Assembly: GCA_028281785.1 (NCBI GenBank)
Contig: JANQJG010000132.1
Coordinates: 1 to 59,844 of the forward strand
Length of the DNA stretch: 59,844 nucleotides
DNA from: Rhodospirillales bacterium
GTDB lineage: Bacteria; Pseudomonadota; Alphaproteobacteria; Rhodospirillales; Shumkoniaceae
Direction: 5' to 3'
Below are positions 41,197 to 52,983 of this stretch, piece by piece. A program made the position numbers and the translations under genes. A model generated the notes under the pieces. That model did not search any database. It worked only from the letters and a program-made list of their open reading frames with translations, and was not told where the DNA came from. How positions within the stretch are numbered: position 1 is the first letter of the stretch; every line of letters begins with the position of its first letter.

Positions 41197-42459
41197 ATGA
41201 GAGCGCTGGTCATGGGCGCCGGGGTCGTCGGGGTGGCGACCGCCTACTATTTGGCGCGAGCCGGGCACCGGGTGGTGGTCATCGACCGCCAGCCCGGCCC
41301 GGGCATGGAGACGAGTTTCGCGAACGGCGGTCAGATTTCCGCCAGCCATGCCGCCCCTTGGGCCGACTCGTCAGCACCATGGAAGGCTTTGAAATGGCTC
41401 GGCCGGGAAGACGCGCCCCTGATCGTGCGGGCGCGATATGATCCTGCGTTGTTTCGCTGGCTGCTGCGGTTTTTGGCCAATTGCACCTCAAGACGCGCAA
41501 AGGTAAATGCGGAACGGATGCTGCGTTTGGCCGTCTACAGCCGCCAATGCCTGGCCGAAATACGGAAAGAAACCGGCATTGAATACGATGCCTTGCAGAC
41601 CGGCCTTCTGCACGTGTACTCGAATCGGCGGGAGTACGATGCGGCGCGGCCAAAAGCCGAATATCTGAATTCGTTCGGATGCGGACTCGAGGTTCTGGAT
41701 CGGGATGAGTGCATCGAACGGGAGCCGGCCTTGGCGGCTTCGCGCGACAAGCTGGTCGGGGGCATCTTCAGCCCGGAAGACGAGAGCGGCGACGCATACA
41801 AGTATACGCGGGGCCTCGCCGGAATCTGCCGGGGAATGGGTGTCGATTTCCGTTATCGGGTAAACATTCGGCGCATGATCCCCGGAGGCGAACGGATCAT
41901 GGGCGTGGTAACCGATGGCGGTACCCTCGGGTCAGAGGATTACGATGCCTTCGTTCTGGCCCTGGGGAGCTACAGCCCGCATTTCGCCGAATCGATCGGC
42001 ATCAATCTCCCGGTTTATCCGGCAAAGGGCTATTCGGTAACGATTCCAACCCAGGGCGCAAACGGGGCACCCCGGGTCGCCGTCATCGATGACGAACGCA
42101 AGATCGTCTATTCACGTTTGGGCGATCGGCTGCGTGTGGCCGGAACCGCCGAGCTGGCGGGCTATGACGATCGAATCCGGGAACGCCGGGCGCGCGCGGT
42201 GCTGGACGCGGCCATGGACCTCTTCCCCGATTGCGGGGATCCCGGTCAAGCCGAGTTCTGGGCCGGCCTTCGGCCGCAGACACCGGACAGCGTACCGGTG
42301 ATCGGCCGAACCCGGTTCAAGAATTTTTTCCTCAATACAGGGCATGGAACGCTCGGCTGGACAATGAATGCCGGTTCGGGCCGGGTCATCGCCGATCTCG
42401 CAGGCGGACAGATGCCCGAGATCGATCTCGACGGTCTCGGGGTCGACCGATTCGCCTGA
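41197..42459 (+). CDS. dadA: D-amino-acid dehydrogenase (DadA-type FAD oxidoreductase)
   Basis: A 420-residue FAD-dependent oxidoreductase of the DadA type, which oxidises D-amino acids to 2-oxo acids and passes electrons to the respiratory chain. The FAD-binding Rossmann motif VMGAGVVGVATAYYLARAGH opens the protein, NGGQISASHAAPWA follows at about 45-58, and the C terminus has the FAD motif NTGHGTLGWTMNAGSGRVIADLAGG. The start has GGGAGGAAG just upstream. No alr/dadX racemase is adjacent. The exact substrate is unproven; a related amino-acid oxidase is the alternative. Confidence 0.88.
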   Translation: MRALVMGAGVVGVATAYYLARAGHRVVVIDRQPGPGMETSFANGGQISASHAAPWADSSAPWKALKWLGREDAPLIVRARYDPALFRWLLRFLANCTSRRAKVNAERMLRLAVYSRQCLAEIRKETGIEYDALQTGLLHVYSNRREYDAARPKAEYLNSFGCGLEVLDRDECIEREPALAASRDKLVGGIFSPEDESGDAYKYTRGLAGICRGMGVDFRYRVNIRRMIPGGERIMGVVTDGGTLGSEDYDAFVLALGSYSPHFAESIGINLPVYPAKGYSVTIPTQGANGAPRVAVIDDERKIVYSRLGDRLRVAGTAELAGYDDRIRERRARAVLDAAMDLFPDCGDPGQAEFWAGLRPQTPDSVPVIGRTRFKNFFLNTGHGTLGWTMNAGSGRVIADLAGGQMPEIDLDGLGVDRFA

Positions 42460-42492
42460 ACGCCCCAAGGTTCCCTCTTTGTTCTCTGGCAT

Positions 42493-42521
42493 TTGACCTT
42501 GCCTGACCGGGATGGTACATT
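42493..42521 (+). promoter_or_regulatory. Sigma-70-type promoter of imuA-imuB-dnaE2
   Basis: TTGACC (42493-42498) and TACATT (42516-42521) are separated by 17 bases, a near-consensus pair. The LexA operator begins six bases after the -10, where transcription would start. Confidence 0.8.
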
Positions 42522-42526
42522 ATATA

Positions 42527-42541
42527 GAACAAAAAAGGAAC
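42527..42541 (+). promoter_or_regulatory. LexA operator (SOS box)
   Basis: GAAC-AAAAAAG-GAAC is an exact match to the alphaproteobacterial LexA site GTTC-N7-GTTC read on the other strand. It covers the predicted transcription start of the mutasome operon, so LexA should repress it until DNA damage. Confidence 0.92.
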
Positions 42542-42584
42542 ACACCGAAGAAACAGGCCCCTGATCCCGGAGCGACCTTGTCCC

Positions 42585-43391
42585 ATGTCTGCGTCACCGC
42601 TCCCGCGACGGCCCGATCCGGCCCTTCTGGAGACATTGCGGGCGCACATCCGCCGACTCGAAGGCCAGATATCGGAAGACGGCGAGACGGCCGGCGTCTG
42701 GACCCTGGGCGCGCCCGAGATCGACGACGCCCTGCCCTGGGGAGGATTGCCGCGCGCCGCCCTGCATGAAGTTCTCGGCCCCTCCGGCGCGGCCTCGGGG
42801 TTCTGCGCCGGCCTTCTGGCGCGGCGGACCGACCGGGGAGAGAACGTCCTGTGGTGCCGGCGCCGCCATGGAATCTACGGGCCGGGCCTCGCCCTTTTCG
42901 GGATTGAGCCCGCGCGCCTGATCCTAGTCCGGGGACGCAGGGATATCGACATTTTCTGGGCGATGGAGGAAGGGCTGCGCAGCCGCAGCTTGGCCGCGGT
43001 CCTCGGCGAGGTCGACTCCCTCGCTCCGACGGCGGCCCGGCGTCTCCAACTGGCGGCCGAGACCTCCGGCGTGACGGCCCTTCTTCTGCGTCCCGCCAAC
43101 GAGACGGCGGCCGCGACTCCCGCCGTGACTCGCTGGCAGGTCTCCCCCGCCCCTGGCGTCCCTCGCCCGGGTCGTCCTGGCATGGGCTTTCCCCGCTGGT
43201 GCGTGGAGCTGGCCCGCTGCCGCAGCGGCAGCGCCGGACTTCCCCGGATTCACCAGACATCGGGAGAGGCCCGATCCTGGCTCGTGGAGTGGCAAGATGG
43301 AACGACGCGTGGTTTCGCTGTGGCTGCCGACCTTCGCCACCGACCGGCTGAGTCGGCGGCGCAGGGCGTTGCGGTCCGACGCGCGGTCTAA
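42585..43391 (+). CDS. imuA: ImuA (SOS mutasome accessory protein)
   Basis: A 268-residue ImuA-type protein, the RecA-related first member of the imuA-imuB-dnaE2 cassette for damage-induced mutagenesis. Family features include WGGLPRAALHEVLGPSGAASGF (a RecA-like region without a usable P-loop Lys), VLWCRRRHGIYGPGLALFGIEPARLILV, and WAMEEGLRSRSLAAVLGEV. The C terminus overlaps imuB by 95 bases in another frame. Its stop codon TAA (43389-43391) lies on the first bases of a 38-base repeat that is also found at 59410-59447, so the present C terminus may be set by an insertion. Confidence 0.9.
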   Translation: MSASPLPRRPDPALLETLRAHIRRLEGQISEDGETAGVWTLGAPEIDDALPWGGLPRAALHEVLGPSGAASGFCAGLLARRTDRGENVLWCRRRHGIYGPGLALFGIEPARLILVRGRRDIDIFWAMEEGLRSRSLAAVLGEVDSLAPTAARRLQLAAETSGVTALLLRPANETAAATPAVTRWQVSPAPGVPRPGRPGMGFPRWCVELARCRSGSAGLPRIHQTSGEARSWLVEWQDGTTRGFAVAADLRHRPAESAAQGVAVRRAV

Positions 43392-44903
43392 GAGCCTGTT
43401 TGAGGAGTCCCATGGGGCTGCGACGGTCACTGCCGTCCAGGGAGGACAGCACATCGCCGCCGCCAACCTGGCGGCCCAGGAGACCGGCGTGATTCCGGGC
43501 CTGTCGCTCGCCGATGCCCGTGCCCTGGCCCCAACCCTGCATATCATCCCCGCCGATCCGGCGGCGGACGCCCGGGCGCTGGCGGCCCTCGCCGACTGGT
43601 GCGGCCGTTACACGCCTTGGACGGCGGTGGACCTCGATGCCGGTGAGGCCGGCGGGGGTGGCCTTTGGCTCGATGTCAGCGGCTGCGCCCATCTGCTCGG
43701 CGGAGAGGACGCACTGCTGGACGACTTGGTCGGGCGTCTGCGCGGACTCGGATATTCGGCCTGCGCCGCCATCGCCGACACCCCCGGGGCGGCCTGGGCC
43801 GTGGCCCGCTTTGCCGGGACCGGGAGACATGGGACGACGGTGGTCCCGCATGGCGAGCAGGAGCGGATCATCGCTCCCCTGCCGGTGACCGGACTGCGCC
43901 TGGATGTGGCGATGGTGGAGGGGCTGAGCCGTCTGGGCCTGCGCCGTATCGGCGACCTTTTGGCGTTGCCGCAGGCACCGCTCGTCGCCCGCCTGGGAAA
44001 CGTCGTGGCCCGGCGGCTCGACCAGGCCCTGGGCCGGGCCGGGGAGTCGCTGTCGCCCCGCCGGCCGGTACCGGCGCTGGACGTACGCCTCGCCTTCGTC
44101 GAGCCCATCTCCCGCCCCGAGGACATCACCCGGGCAACCCGGCGCCTGCTCGAGGAGATGGAGGCACGGCTGGAAACAGGGGGCCGAGGCGCGCGGCGGC
44201 TCACCCTTACCCTCTACCGGGTCGACGGCACCCATGCCGAAATCCGCGTCGGAACCAGCCGACCGGTCCGCGACCCAGGTCACCTCTCCCGCCTGTTTCG
44301 GGAGAAGCTCGAGGGCCTGGATCCCGGCTTCGGGGTCGAGGTAATGACGCTTTCCGTGCCCGCCGCCGACGATCTCGGTCCCGTGCAGGCCGAACTCGGC
44401 TCCGGCCGCGCGGCCCGTGCCGAAGGGATGGCACGACTGATCGACCGCCTGGGCAACCGTCTCGGCCCCGGCCGCGTGACCCGCCTCGTCGCCCAGGCCA
44501 GCCATATTCCGGAGCGGGCCTGCCGCGAGGTTCCCGCCCTGGCTCCCGACCCCGCCGCCCCGTGCGAGGCCTTGGATGGCGCGCATCGGCCATCGTCGCC
44601 GCGCCCCCTGCATCTCTTGCCTTCGCCCGAGCCCATCGACGTCCTGGCGCCGGTTCCCGATCATCCACCGGTGATGTTCCGATGGCGTCGGCGCCAATAT
44701 CGGGTGGCCCGGGCCGAGGGACCCGAGCGCATCGGCCCCGAATGGTGGCACGAGGAGCGGCTGATGGAAAGCGGGGCCCGCGAGCGCCTGACCCGCGATT
44801 ACTATCGGGTCGAGGATAAGGAAGGCGGCCGCTACTGGGTCTATCGCGAGGGCTTCTATCGTCCCGGCCTGGCGCCGCGCTGGTACCTGCACGGGGTGTT
44901 TCC

Positions 44904-44907
<4 letters not shown>
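43297..44907 (+). CDS. imuB: ImuB (catalytically inactive Y-family polymerase-like protein)
   Basis: A 536-residue ImuB, the adaptor of the SOS mutasome that links DnaE2 to the beta clamp. It has a Y-family fold but the catalytic acidic motif is missing: the first motif reads VSLWLPTFATDRL. Further family features are GLSLADARALAP, WCGRYTPWTAVDLDAG and WLDVSGCAHLLGGEDALL. RPLHLLPSPEPIDVL near 430 is in the place of the clamp-binding segment. Residues 31-42 (SKSLFEESHGAA) coincide with a 36-base piece of a repeat end and seem to be an in-frame insertion between RSDAR and TVTAVQGGQ. The stop overlaps the dnaE2 start by four bases. Confidence 0.93.
43388..43425 (+). repeat. Fragment of repeat end inside imuA/imuB
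   Basis: These 38 bases match the reverse complement of 59410-59447, the right end of the 272-bp element, with one mismatch (G for C after CTGTTTGAG). The match includes the CTAA that lies just outside the inverted repeat and stops near GCGACG. In imuB it is read in frame; in imuA it supplies the TAA stop. Confidence 0.85.
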
Positions 44908-48089
<3,182 letters not shown>

Positions 48090-48120
48090 TCGTGTCTGAT
48101 CGCACCCGAAGTCGGCCGGA

Positions 48121-48873
48121 TCACAAAAAGCTGCGCCGGATAAGGTTGAGCCCGATCACGATCAGCGCGCCGACCAGAACCTTCTCGAAGACCGGCTGCG
48201 AGATCCGATGCCGGAGCCATCGGCCCATGAGCATGCCGAGCCCCACCGGAATCATGGCCGCGGCCGAGGCGGCGAGCTCGGCGGCGGCCAGAACCCCGTG
48301 CATGGCCAGTGTCGAGTAGAGCGCCGCGAGCCCCGTCACGAAGAAGAGCGCAATGGCGCTGACGAAGACGTCCTTCGGGATGCGCAGGGCAACGAGATAA
48401 AGGATCAGCACCGGGCCATGGAAGGTCGAGATGCCCCCGAGGACCCCGGCGACGAAACCGGCCAGCGGCCCGAGCCAGGGCTCGGTCACGTCCGATATGG
48501 CCAGACGCACGGGCAGAATCCGAAGGAATGAAAAAGCGATGAGGATACCTCCGAGGAGGCGCGCCACGACGCGCGGGTCGACATCGACCAGAATGCGGGC
48601 ACCGATCAGCGTCCCGGCGACGAGGGCGATCAGCAACGGCCAGAACCTCTTCAGGCAATAGCCGTAATGACCCCCCTGCACCGCCTGCCAGATATTTGCC
48701 GTGAATCCCGGCACGACGAGTAGCGCCACCGCCGTCACCGGTGTCGTAACGCTGGCGATGATCGGGACAGAAACCATGGGCAGGCCGACGCCAAGCGTGC
48801 CCTTCACCGTTCCCGCAAGAAGGAAGGCGCCGGCGACCATGGCCACGACCGCCCAGTCGATTTCGCCCCACAT
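48121..48873 (-). CDS. TauE/SafE (TSUP) family membrane permease
   Basis: A 250-residue hydrophobic protein with about eight spans and the duplicated TSUP motifs GTVKGTLGVGLPMVSVPI in the first half and GFVAGVLGGISTFHGPVLILYL in the second. Export of a sulfur-containing or other organic anion is likely but the substrate is unknown. I take ATG 48873 (MWGEIDWAVV); the frame is open for 40 more codons upstream without similarity. It is convergent with dnaE2 (31 bases apart) and divergent from the CopD-like gene. Confidence 0.87.
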   Translation of the reverse strand: MWGEIDWAVVAMVAGAFLLAGTVKGTLGVGLPMVSVPIIASVTTPVTAVALLVVPGFTANIWQAVQGGHYGYCLKRFWPLLIALVAGTLIGARILVDVDPRVVARLLGGILIAFSFLRILPVRLAISDVTEPWLGPLAGFVAGVLGGISTFHGPVLILYLVALRIPKDVFVSAIALFFVTGLAALYSTLAMHGVLAAAELAASAAAMIPVGLGMLMGRWLRHRISQPVFEKVLVGALIVIGLNLIRRSFL

Positions 48874-48991
48874 GCTCACCCGGCGCCCTTTCACCTGCGG
48901 TGGCCGGTCCCAACATAAGGAAGCCGCCCAGAGGGGTTTTTTCGGAACCCGGGCATACACTAGGATAGCCGCGAGTTCAAAGGAGACCCCC

Positions 48992-49456
48992 ATGACCCTT
49001 GCCGCCCTTCTCTATGCCATCCACGCCCTCGCCGCCGTCGTCTGGGTCGGTGGAATGGTCTTTGCCTATGCGGTGCTGCGGCCCGTGGCCGGCAATCTCC
49101 AGCCGCCCGACCGCCTGGTTCTCTGGAACGGAGTCTTCCGCCGCTTCTTTGTCTGGGTCTGGCATGCGGTCGTTCTGCTGCCGCTGACCGGCTATCTGAT
49201 CATGTTCGGAACCATGGGCGGCTTCGCCGGCGCCGGCCTCCATGTCCACCTCATGCAGGGGCTCGCCTGGATCATGATCGCGATCTATCTCTACCTATTC
49301 TTCGTGCCCTATCAGCGTTTCCGCGCCGCAGTGGGCGCCGAGGACTGGCCCGTGGCGGCGGGCCACCTCGCGGCGATCCGGAAGACCGTTGCCGCCAACA
49401 TGATCCTCGGCCTGATCACCGTTTTGGTCGGATCGTCCGGCCAGTTCTGGGGTTAG
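48992..49456 (+). CDS. CopD-like four-span membrane protein
   Basis: A 154-residue integral membrane protein with about four spans starting at ATG 48992, with AAAGGAGA eight bases upstream. Histidines in the first span (LYAIHALAAVVWVGG), the second (WVWHAVVLLP) and the third (LHVHLMQG) resemble the heme- or copper-binding pattern of the CopD/DUF2269-like membrane family. Function is not established. The GNAT gene follows after seven bases, so they are probably co-transcribed. Confidence 0.7.
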   Translation: MTLAALLYAIHALAAVVWVGGMVFAYAVLRPVAGNLQPPDRLVLWNGVFRRFFVWVWHAVVLLPLTGYLIMFGTMGGFAGAGLHVHLMQGLAWIMIAIYLYLFFVPYQRFRAAVGAEDWPVAAGHLAAIRKTVAANMILGLITVLVGSSGQFWG

Positions 49457-49463
49457 ACGATTC

Positions 49464-50234
49464 GTGACGGGCCTGAATTCCGAAGAGACTCGGCATCTCG
49501 AGGATCTGACTCTCCTGGTCTGGCCGCCAGCGAAAACGGATCGTCTCGACGGTTGGGTGATGGCCTTCGACCGGGGCGTGACGCATCGCGCCAACGCCGT
49601 CTTCCCCAATACTTGGTCGGGACGGTGTGACTTGGCCGAGGCCATCTCGGAGGTCGAACGCCGCTACCGGGCCCAAGGTCTGCCTCCGACCTTCAAGCTG
49701 ACCTCCGCGTCGATGCCGACCGAGCTTGATCGCGTGCTCGCCGGTGCCGGCTATTGGGAAGAAGGTGCCGCCGACGTCATGGTTGCGGGAGCGGACCAAG
49801 TTGCGGCCGCCTGCGGCGTCGCAAACGACGTTAAGATGCTCTGTTCACCAGGCCCCGGCTGGATCATGGCCGCCGGATGGCAACCGCAGTCCAATCCTTC
49901 CCACGACGCGCGCCGGCAGATCGTCGGCCGCATCGCCGAGCCACGGGCCTTCGCGGTCGTGGAAGTCGACGGCGAGCCGGCCGGCGCGGCTGCTGGCGTC
50001 GTGCGGGGCGGCTGGGCTTACCTCTGCGCGGTCCACACCCGGCCCGAGTTTCGCGGACGCGGTATCGGCAGGGCCCTCATCGGCAGTCTCGCGAGTTGGG
50101 CAGCCGAAAGCGGCGCGGCACGACTGTTCGTTCCGGTCGAAATCGACAATCCCCGTGCCAAGGCGCTCTATGAAAGATGCGCCTTGCGGACGGCCTATCA
50201 CTACCACTACCGCGTCGCCTCGGCCGCTCCATAG
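49464..50234 (+). CDS. GNAT family N-acetyltransferase
   Basis: A 256-residue protein. The C-terminal half is a GNAT domain with the acetyl-CoA-binding motif A (VHTRPEFRGRGIGRALIGSL) and motif B (VPVEIDNPRAKALYERCAL). The N-terminal half (WPPAKTDRLDGWVMAFDRGVTHRANAVFP) matches a type of two-domain acetyltransferase seen widely in Proteobacteria; substrate unknown. Start is GTG 49464, seven bases after the CopD-like gene. The Nudix hydrolase follows after 41 bases on the same strand. Confidence 0.85.
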   Translation: MTGLNSEETRHLEDLTLLVWPPAKTDRLDGWVMAFDRGVTHRANAVFPNTWSGRCDLAEAISEVERRYRAQGLPPTFKLTSASMPTELDRVLAGAGYWEEGAADVMVAGADQVAAACGVANDVKMLCSPGPGWIMAAGWQPQSNPSHDARRQIVGRIAEPRAFAVVEVDGEPAGAAAGVVRGGWAYLCAVHTRPEFRGRGIGRALIGSLASWAAESGAARLFVPVEIDNPRAKALYERCALRTAYHYHYRVASAAP

Positions 50235-50275
50235 ACCTCGGCCTCCCTCCAAACCTCAACGGATGAAAAACCGCC

Positions 50276-50911
50276 ATGAATGCGAAGGACGTCAAGCTTA
50301 TCGAAAAAACCCGCCCCTTCGACGGCTATTTCCAGATTGACCGCTATGTCGTCCGGCATCGCCTGTTCCAGGGCGGTTGGAGCGAGCCCGTCACCCGCGA
50401 GGTCTTCGAACGCGGTCACGCGGTCACTGTCTTGCCTTATGATCCGGATCTCGACCAACTGGTGCTCATCGAGCAGTTCCGGATCGGGGCGTTTGCCGCG
50501 CTCGCCACACCCTGGTTCGACGATGAATGCTCGCCTTGGCTGATCGAATGCGTCGCCGGCATTATCGACGAAGGCGAGACCCCCGAGGCCGTGGCCCGCC
50601 GGGAGTGCCTGGAAGAGGCGGGTTGCGAAGTGACCGAGTTGGTTCCCATCCACCACATATTTGCCAGCCCCGGCGGCTGTACCGAGTCCGTATTCGTCTA
50701 TTGTGGCCGGACGGATGCGGCGCAGGCCAGCGGCGTACGCGGACTGGTGGAGGAGCATGAAAACATTCGGGTGCTCTCGATTCCAGCGGCGGAAGCCTTT
50801 GAATGGCTGGATGCGGGACGCATTAGCCATTCGACCACCATCATCGCCATGCAGTGGTTCCGCGAGAAACATCGCGATCTTCGCGCCCGTTGGCGGTCCA
50901 GCGCCCGCTAA
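50276..50911 (+). CDS. Nudix hydrolase, ADP-ribose pyrophosphatase type
   Basis: A 211-residue Nudix enzyme. The Nudix box is complete: G95-x5-E101-x7-R109-E110-x2-E113-E114-x-G116. The N-terminal domain (VRHRLFQGGWSEPVTREVFERGHAV) and the SPGGCTE segment after the box are typical of NudF-type ADP-ribose pyrophosphatases, which hydrolyse ADP-ribose to AMP and ribose 5-phosphate. Substrate is inferred from subfamily only. It follows the GNAT gene and precedes the sulfur cluster, with its own 133-base gap before cysK. Confidence 0.88.
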   Translation: MNAKDVKLIEKTRPFDGYFQIDRYVVRHRLFQGGWSEPVTREVFERGHAVTVLPYDPDLDQLVLIEQFRIGAFAALATPWFDDECSPWLIECVAGIIDEGETPEAVARRECLEEAGCEVTELVPIHHIFASPGGCTESVFVYCGRTDAAQASGVRGLVEEHENIRVLSIPAAEAFEWLDAGRISHSTTIIAMQWFREKHRDLRARWRSSAR

Positions 50912-51044
50912 GGTTTTCGTTTTCGAGCGGTTTTTCTTCCGGGCCTGAGCGTCCGAATGCCCATGAGACCCAGCCTTGACAGAGCAAAGTCCGGACGCCA
51001 GTTGTTCGAAAACCGAATTTTCCAGTCGATCAAGGGTATTTCTA

Positions 51045-52046
51045 ATGGATGTGCGAAAAGATTTTGTAGATAGTGTCGGTAATACGCCGCTTATCCGGCT
51101 TCGGCGCGCCTCGGAGGAAACGGGCTGCGAAATTTTCGGCAAGGCCGAGTTTCTGAATCCTGGTAGTTCGGTCAAGGATCGGGCGGCCAAGTACATTGTC
51201 CTCGATGCCGAGGAACGGGGCGCCCTCAAACCCGGCGGCGTGATCGTCGAGGGAACGGCCGGCAATACGGGCATCGGTCTGGCGCTGGTCGCCAATGCCC
51301 GCAGTTATCGCACTGTGATCGTGATCCCCGAGACACAGAGCCAGGAAAAGAAGGACATGCTGCGCCTTTGCGGCGCGGACCTTCGGGAGGTCCCTGCGGT
51401 TCCTTACAAGGACCCGAACAACTACGTCCACGTTTCCGAACGGCTCGCCAAAGAACTCGCGGGAACGGAAGCCAACGGCGCGATCTGGGCCAATCAGTTC
51501 GACAACGTCGCCAACCGCCGCGCCCATGTCGAAGGCACGGGACCCGAGATCTGGCGGCAGACCGACGGCAAGGTGGACGGGTTCGTGTGCGCGGTGGGCA
51601 CCGGCGGCACGCTTGCCGGTGTCTCGATGGCATTGAAGGAACGCAAGCCGGGTGTCACGACGGCTATCGCCGACCCCATGGGCGCCGCTCTCTACAACTT
51701 CTACAAGCATGGCGAGCTCAAATCCGAGGGCTCGTCGATCACCGAGGGGATCGGCCAGGGCAGGATTACCAAAAACCTGGAGGGCGCCCCCATAGACGAG
51801 GCATTCCAGATTCCCGACAAGGAGGCCCTTCCCATCGTGTTCGACCTTCTGAAGGACGAGGGGCTGTGCCTGGGCGCCTCCAGCGGCATCAACGTCGCCG
51901 GTGCGATCCGCCTGGCCAAGCTGATGGGACCGGGTCATACCATCGTGACGATCCTCTGCGATTTCGGCACCCGCTACCAAAGCAAGCTGTTCAATCCCGC
52001 GTTTTTGCGCGAAAAGAACCTGCCGGTCCCGGACTGGCTTGGCTAA
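51045..52046 (+). CDS. cysK: Cysteine synthase A-like PLP enzyme
   Basis: A 333-residue PLP enzyme of the cysteine synthase/cystathionine beta-synthase fold. The PLP Lys is K44 in PGSSVKDRAA. The phosphate-binding loop reads EGTAGNTG where classical CysK has EPTSGNTG, and GTGGTLAGVS is present. This variant loop also occurs in Cds1-type cysteine desulfhydrases, so H2S release from cysteine is an alternative to O-acetylserine sulfhydrylation. Start is ATG 51045; the upstream 23 open codons are not family-like. sseA follows after 26 bases. Confidence 0.88.
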   Translation: MDVRKDFVDSVGNTPLIRLRRASEETGCEIFGKAEFLNPGSSVKDRAAKYIVLDAEERGALKPGGVIVEGTAGNTGIGLALVANARSYRTVIVIPETQSQEKKDMLRLCGADLREVPAVPYKDPNNYVHVSERLAKELAGTEANGAIWANQFDNVANRRAHVEGTGPEIWRQTDGKVDGFVCAVGTGGTLAGVSMALKERKPGVTTAIADPMGAALYNFYKHGELKSEGSSITEGIGQGRITKNLEGAPIDEAFQIPDKEALPIVFDLLKDEGLCLGASSGINVAGAIRLAKLMGPGHTIVTILCDFGTRYQSKLFNPAFLREKNLPVPDWLG

Positions 52047-52072
52047 AACGGAACGGAGGGGAGCCAGAAGCC

Positions 52073-52960
52073 ATGGCATACGCAAATCCCGACGCACTCG
52101 TCTCGGCGCAGTGGCTCGCCGAACATCTCGGCGAGCCCGGACTGATGGTGGTGGACGCGACCTGGTTTCCCGCAGCCGCGCCCCGGGACGCCGCGGTCGA
52201 GTACGAGATCGCCCATATTCCAGGGGCGGTCTACTTCGACATCGACGAGATCGCGGATTCCGGCACCGATCTGCCGCATATGTTGCCGGACGCCGAGACT
52301 TTCGCCGCCAAGGTTGGCGCGCTTGGGATCGGCGATGAGGACCGGGTCGTGGTCTATGATGCCAATGGCGGGTTCATGGCGGCGGCCCGGGTGTGGTGGA
52401 TGTTCCGTGTCTTCGGCCACCAGCGGGTGGCCATGCTCGACGGCGGGTTCACCAAATGGCGTAAGGAGATCGGAACCATCGAGAAGGATACCGTACGGCC
52501 CGAGGCCAAGACGTTCACGGTGAGAACCCCTGACGGAAAGGCGAACGCGCGCCTGTTTCGGCTGTTTGACCAGGTTCACGCCAATCTCGACGCCGGCGCG
52601 GAACTTGTTGTCGACGCGCGCAACGCCAAGCGCTTCGCCGGAGACGCCCCGGAACCCTGGCCGGTCGACAGGCTTGGACACATTCCGGATAGCGTGAACC
52701 TTCCCTTCTCCGACTTGATGGACCCGATGAACGACTATGTCATGCGCTCTGCGGAGGAGATCACGGAGGCGGTCGAAGCCGCCGGCCTCAACTCCGATCG
52801 CCCCATCGTGGCCACCTGCGGCTCCGGCGTAACCGCCGCGATCCTGGCCCTGGGCCTGCATCTGATCGGCCGCGAGGATATCGCCGTCTATGACGGCTCC
52901 TGGGCGGAGTGGGGATCCCGCGACGATGCCCCGACGGAGACCGGCTCCGCTTCGACTTAA
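52073..52960 (+). CDS. sseA: 3-mercaptopyruvate sulfurtransferase
   Basis: A 295-residue protein of two rhodanese domains. The second carries the active-site loop CGSGVT (249-254), the six-residue loop characteristic of 3-mercaptopyruvate sulfurtransferases; thiosulfate sulfurtransferases have CRxGxR/T. It transfers sulfur from 3-mercaptopyruvate to a thiol or cyanide acceptor. Start ATG 52073 with GGAGGGGAG upstream. It sits between cysK and metC in a sulfur amino-acid group, 26 and 23 bases from them. Confidence 0.94.
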   Translation: MAYANPDALVSAQWLAEHLGEPGLMVVDATWFPAAAPRDAAVEYEIAHIPGAVYFDIDEIADSGTDLPHMLPDAETFAAKVGALGIGDEDRVVVYDANGGFMAAARVWWMFRVFGHQRVAMLDGGFTKWRKEIGTIEKDTVRPEAKTFTVRTPDGKANARLFRLFDQVHANLDAGAELVVDARNAKRFAGDAPEPWPVDRLGHIPDSVNLPFSDLMDPMNDYVMRSAEEITEAVEAAGLNSDRPIVATCGSGVTAAILALGLHLIGREDIAVYDGSWAEWGSRDDAPTETGSAST

Positions 52961-52983
52961 ATTCAAAAACCCGCCGTAAGGAA

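Noticed and set aside
42520-44892. 790-codon open frame on the minus strand opposite imuA/imuB
   Set aside because: It is antisense to recognised ImuA and ImuB, arginine/glycine/proline-rich, and is what a high-GC coding strand produces by codon bias.
51045-52046. A methionine- or cysteine-sensing riboswitch before cysK or metC
   Set aside because: The 133-base gap before cysK shows no recognisable riboswitch core, and metC has only 23 bases upstream.
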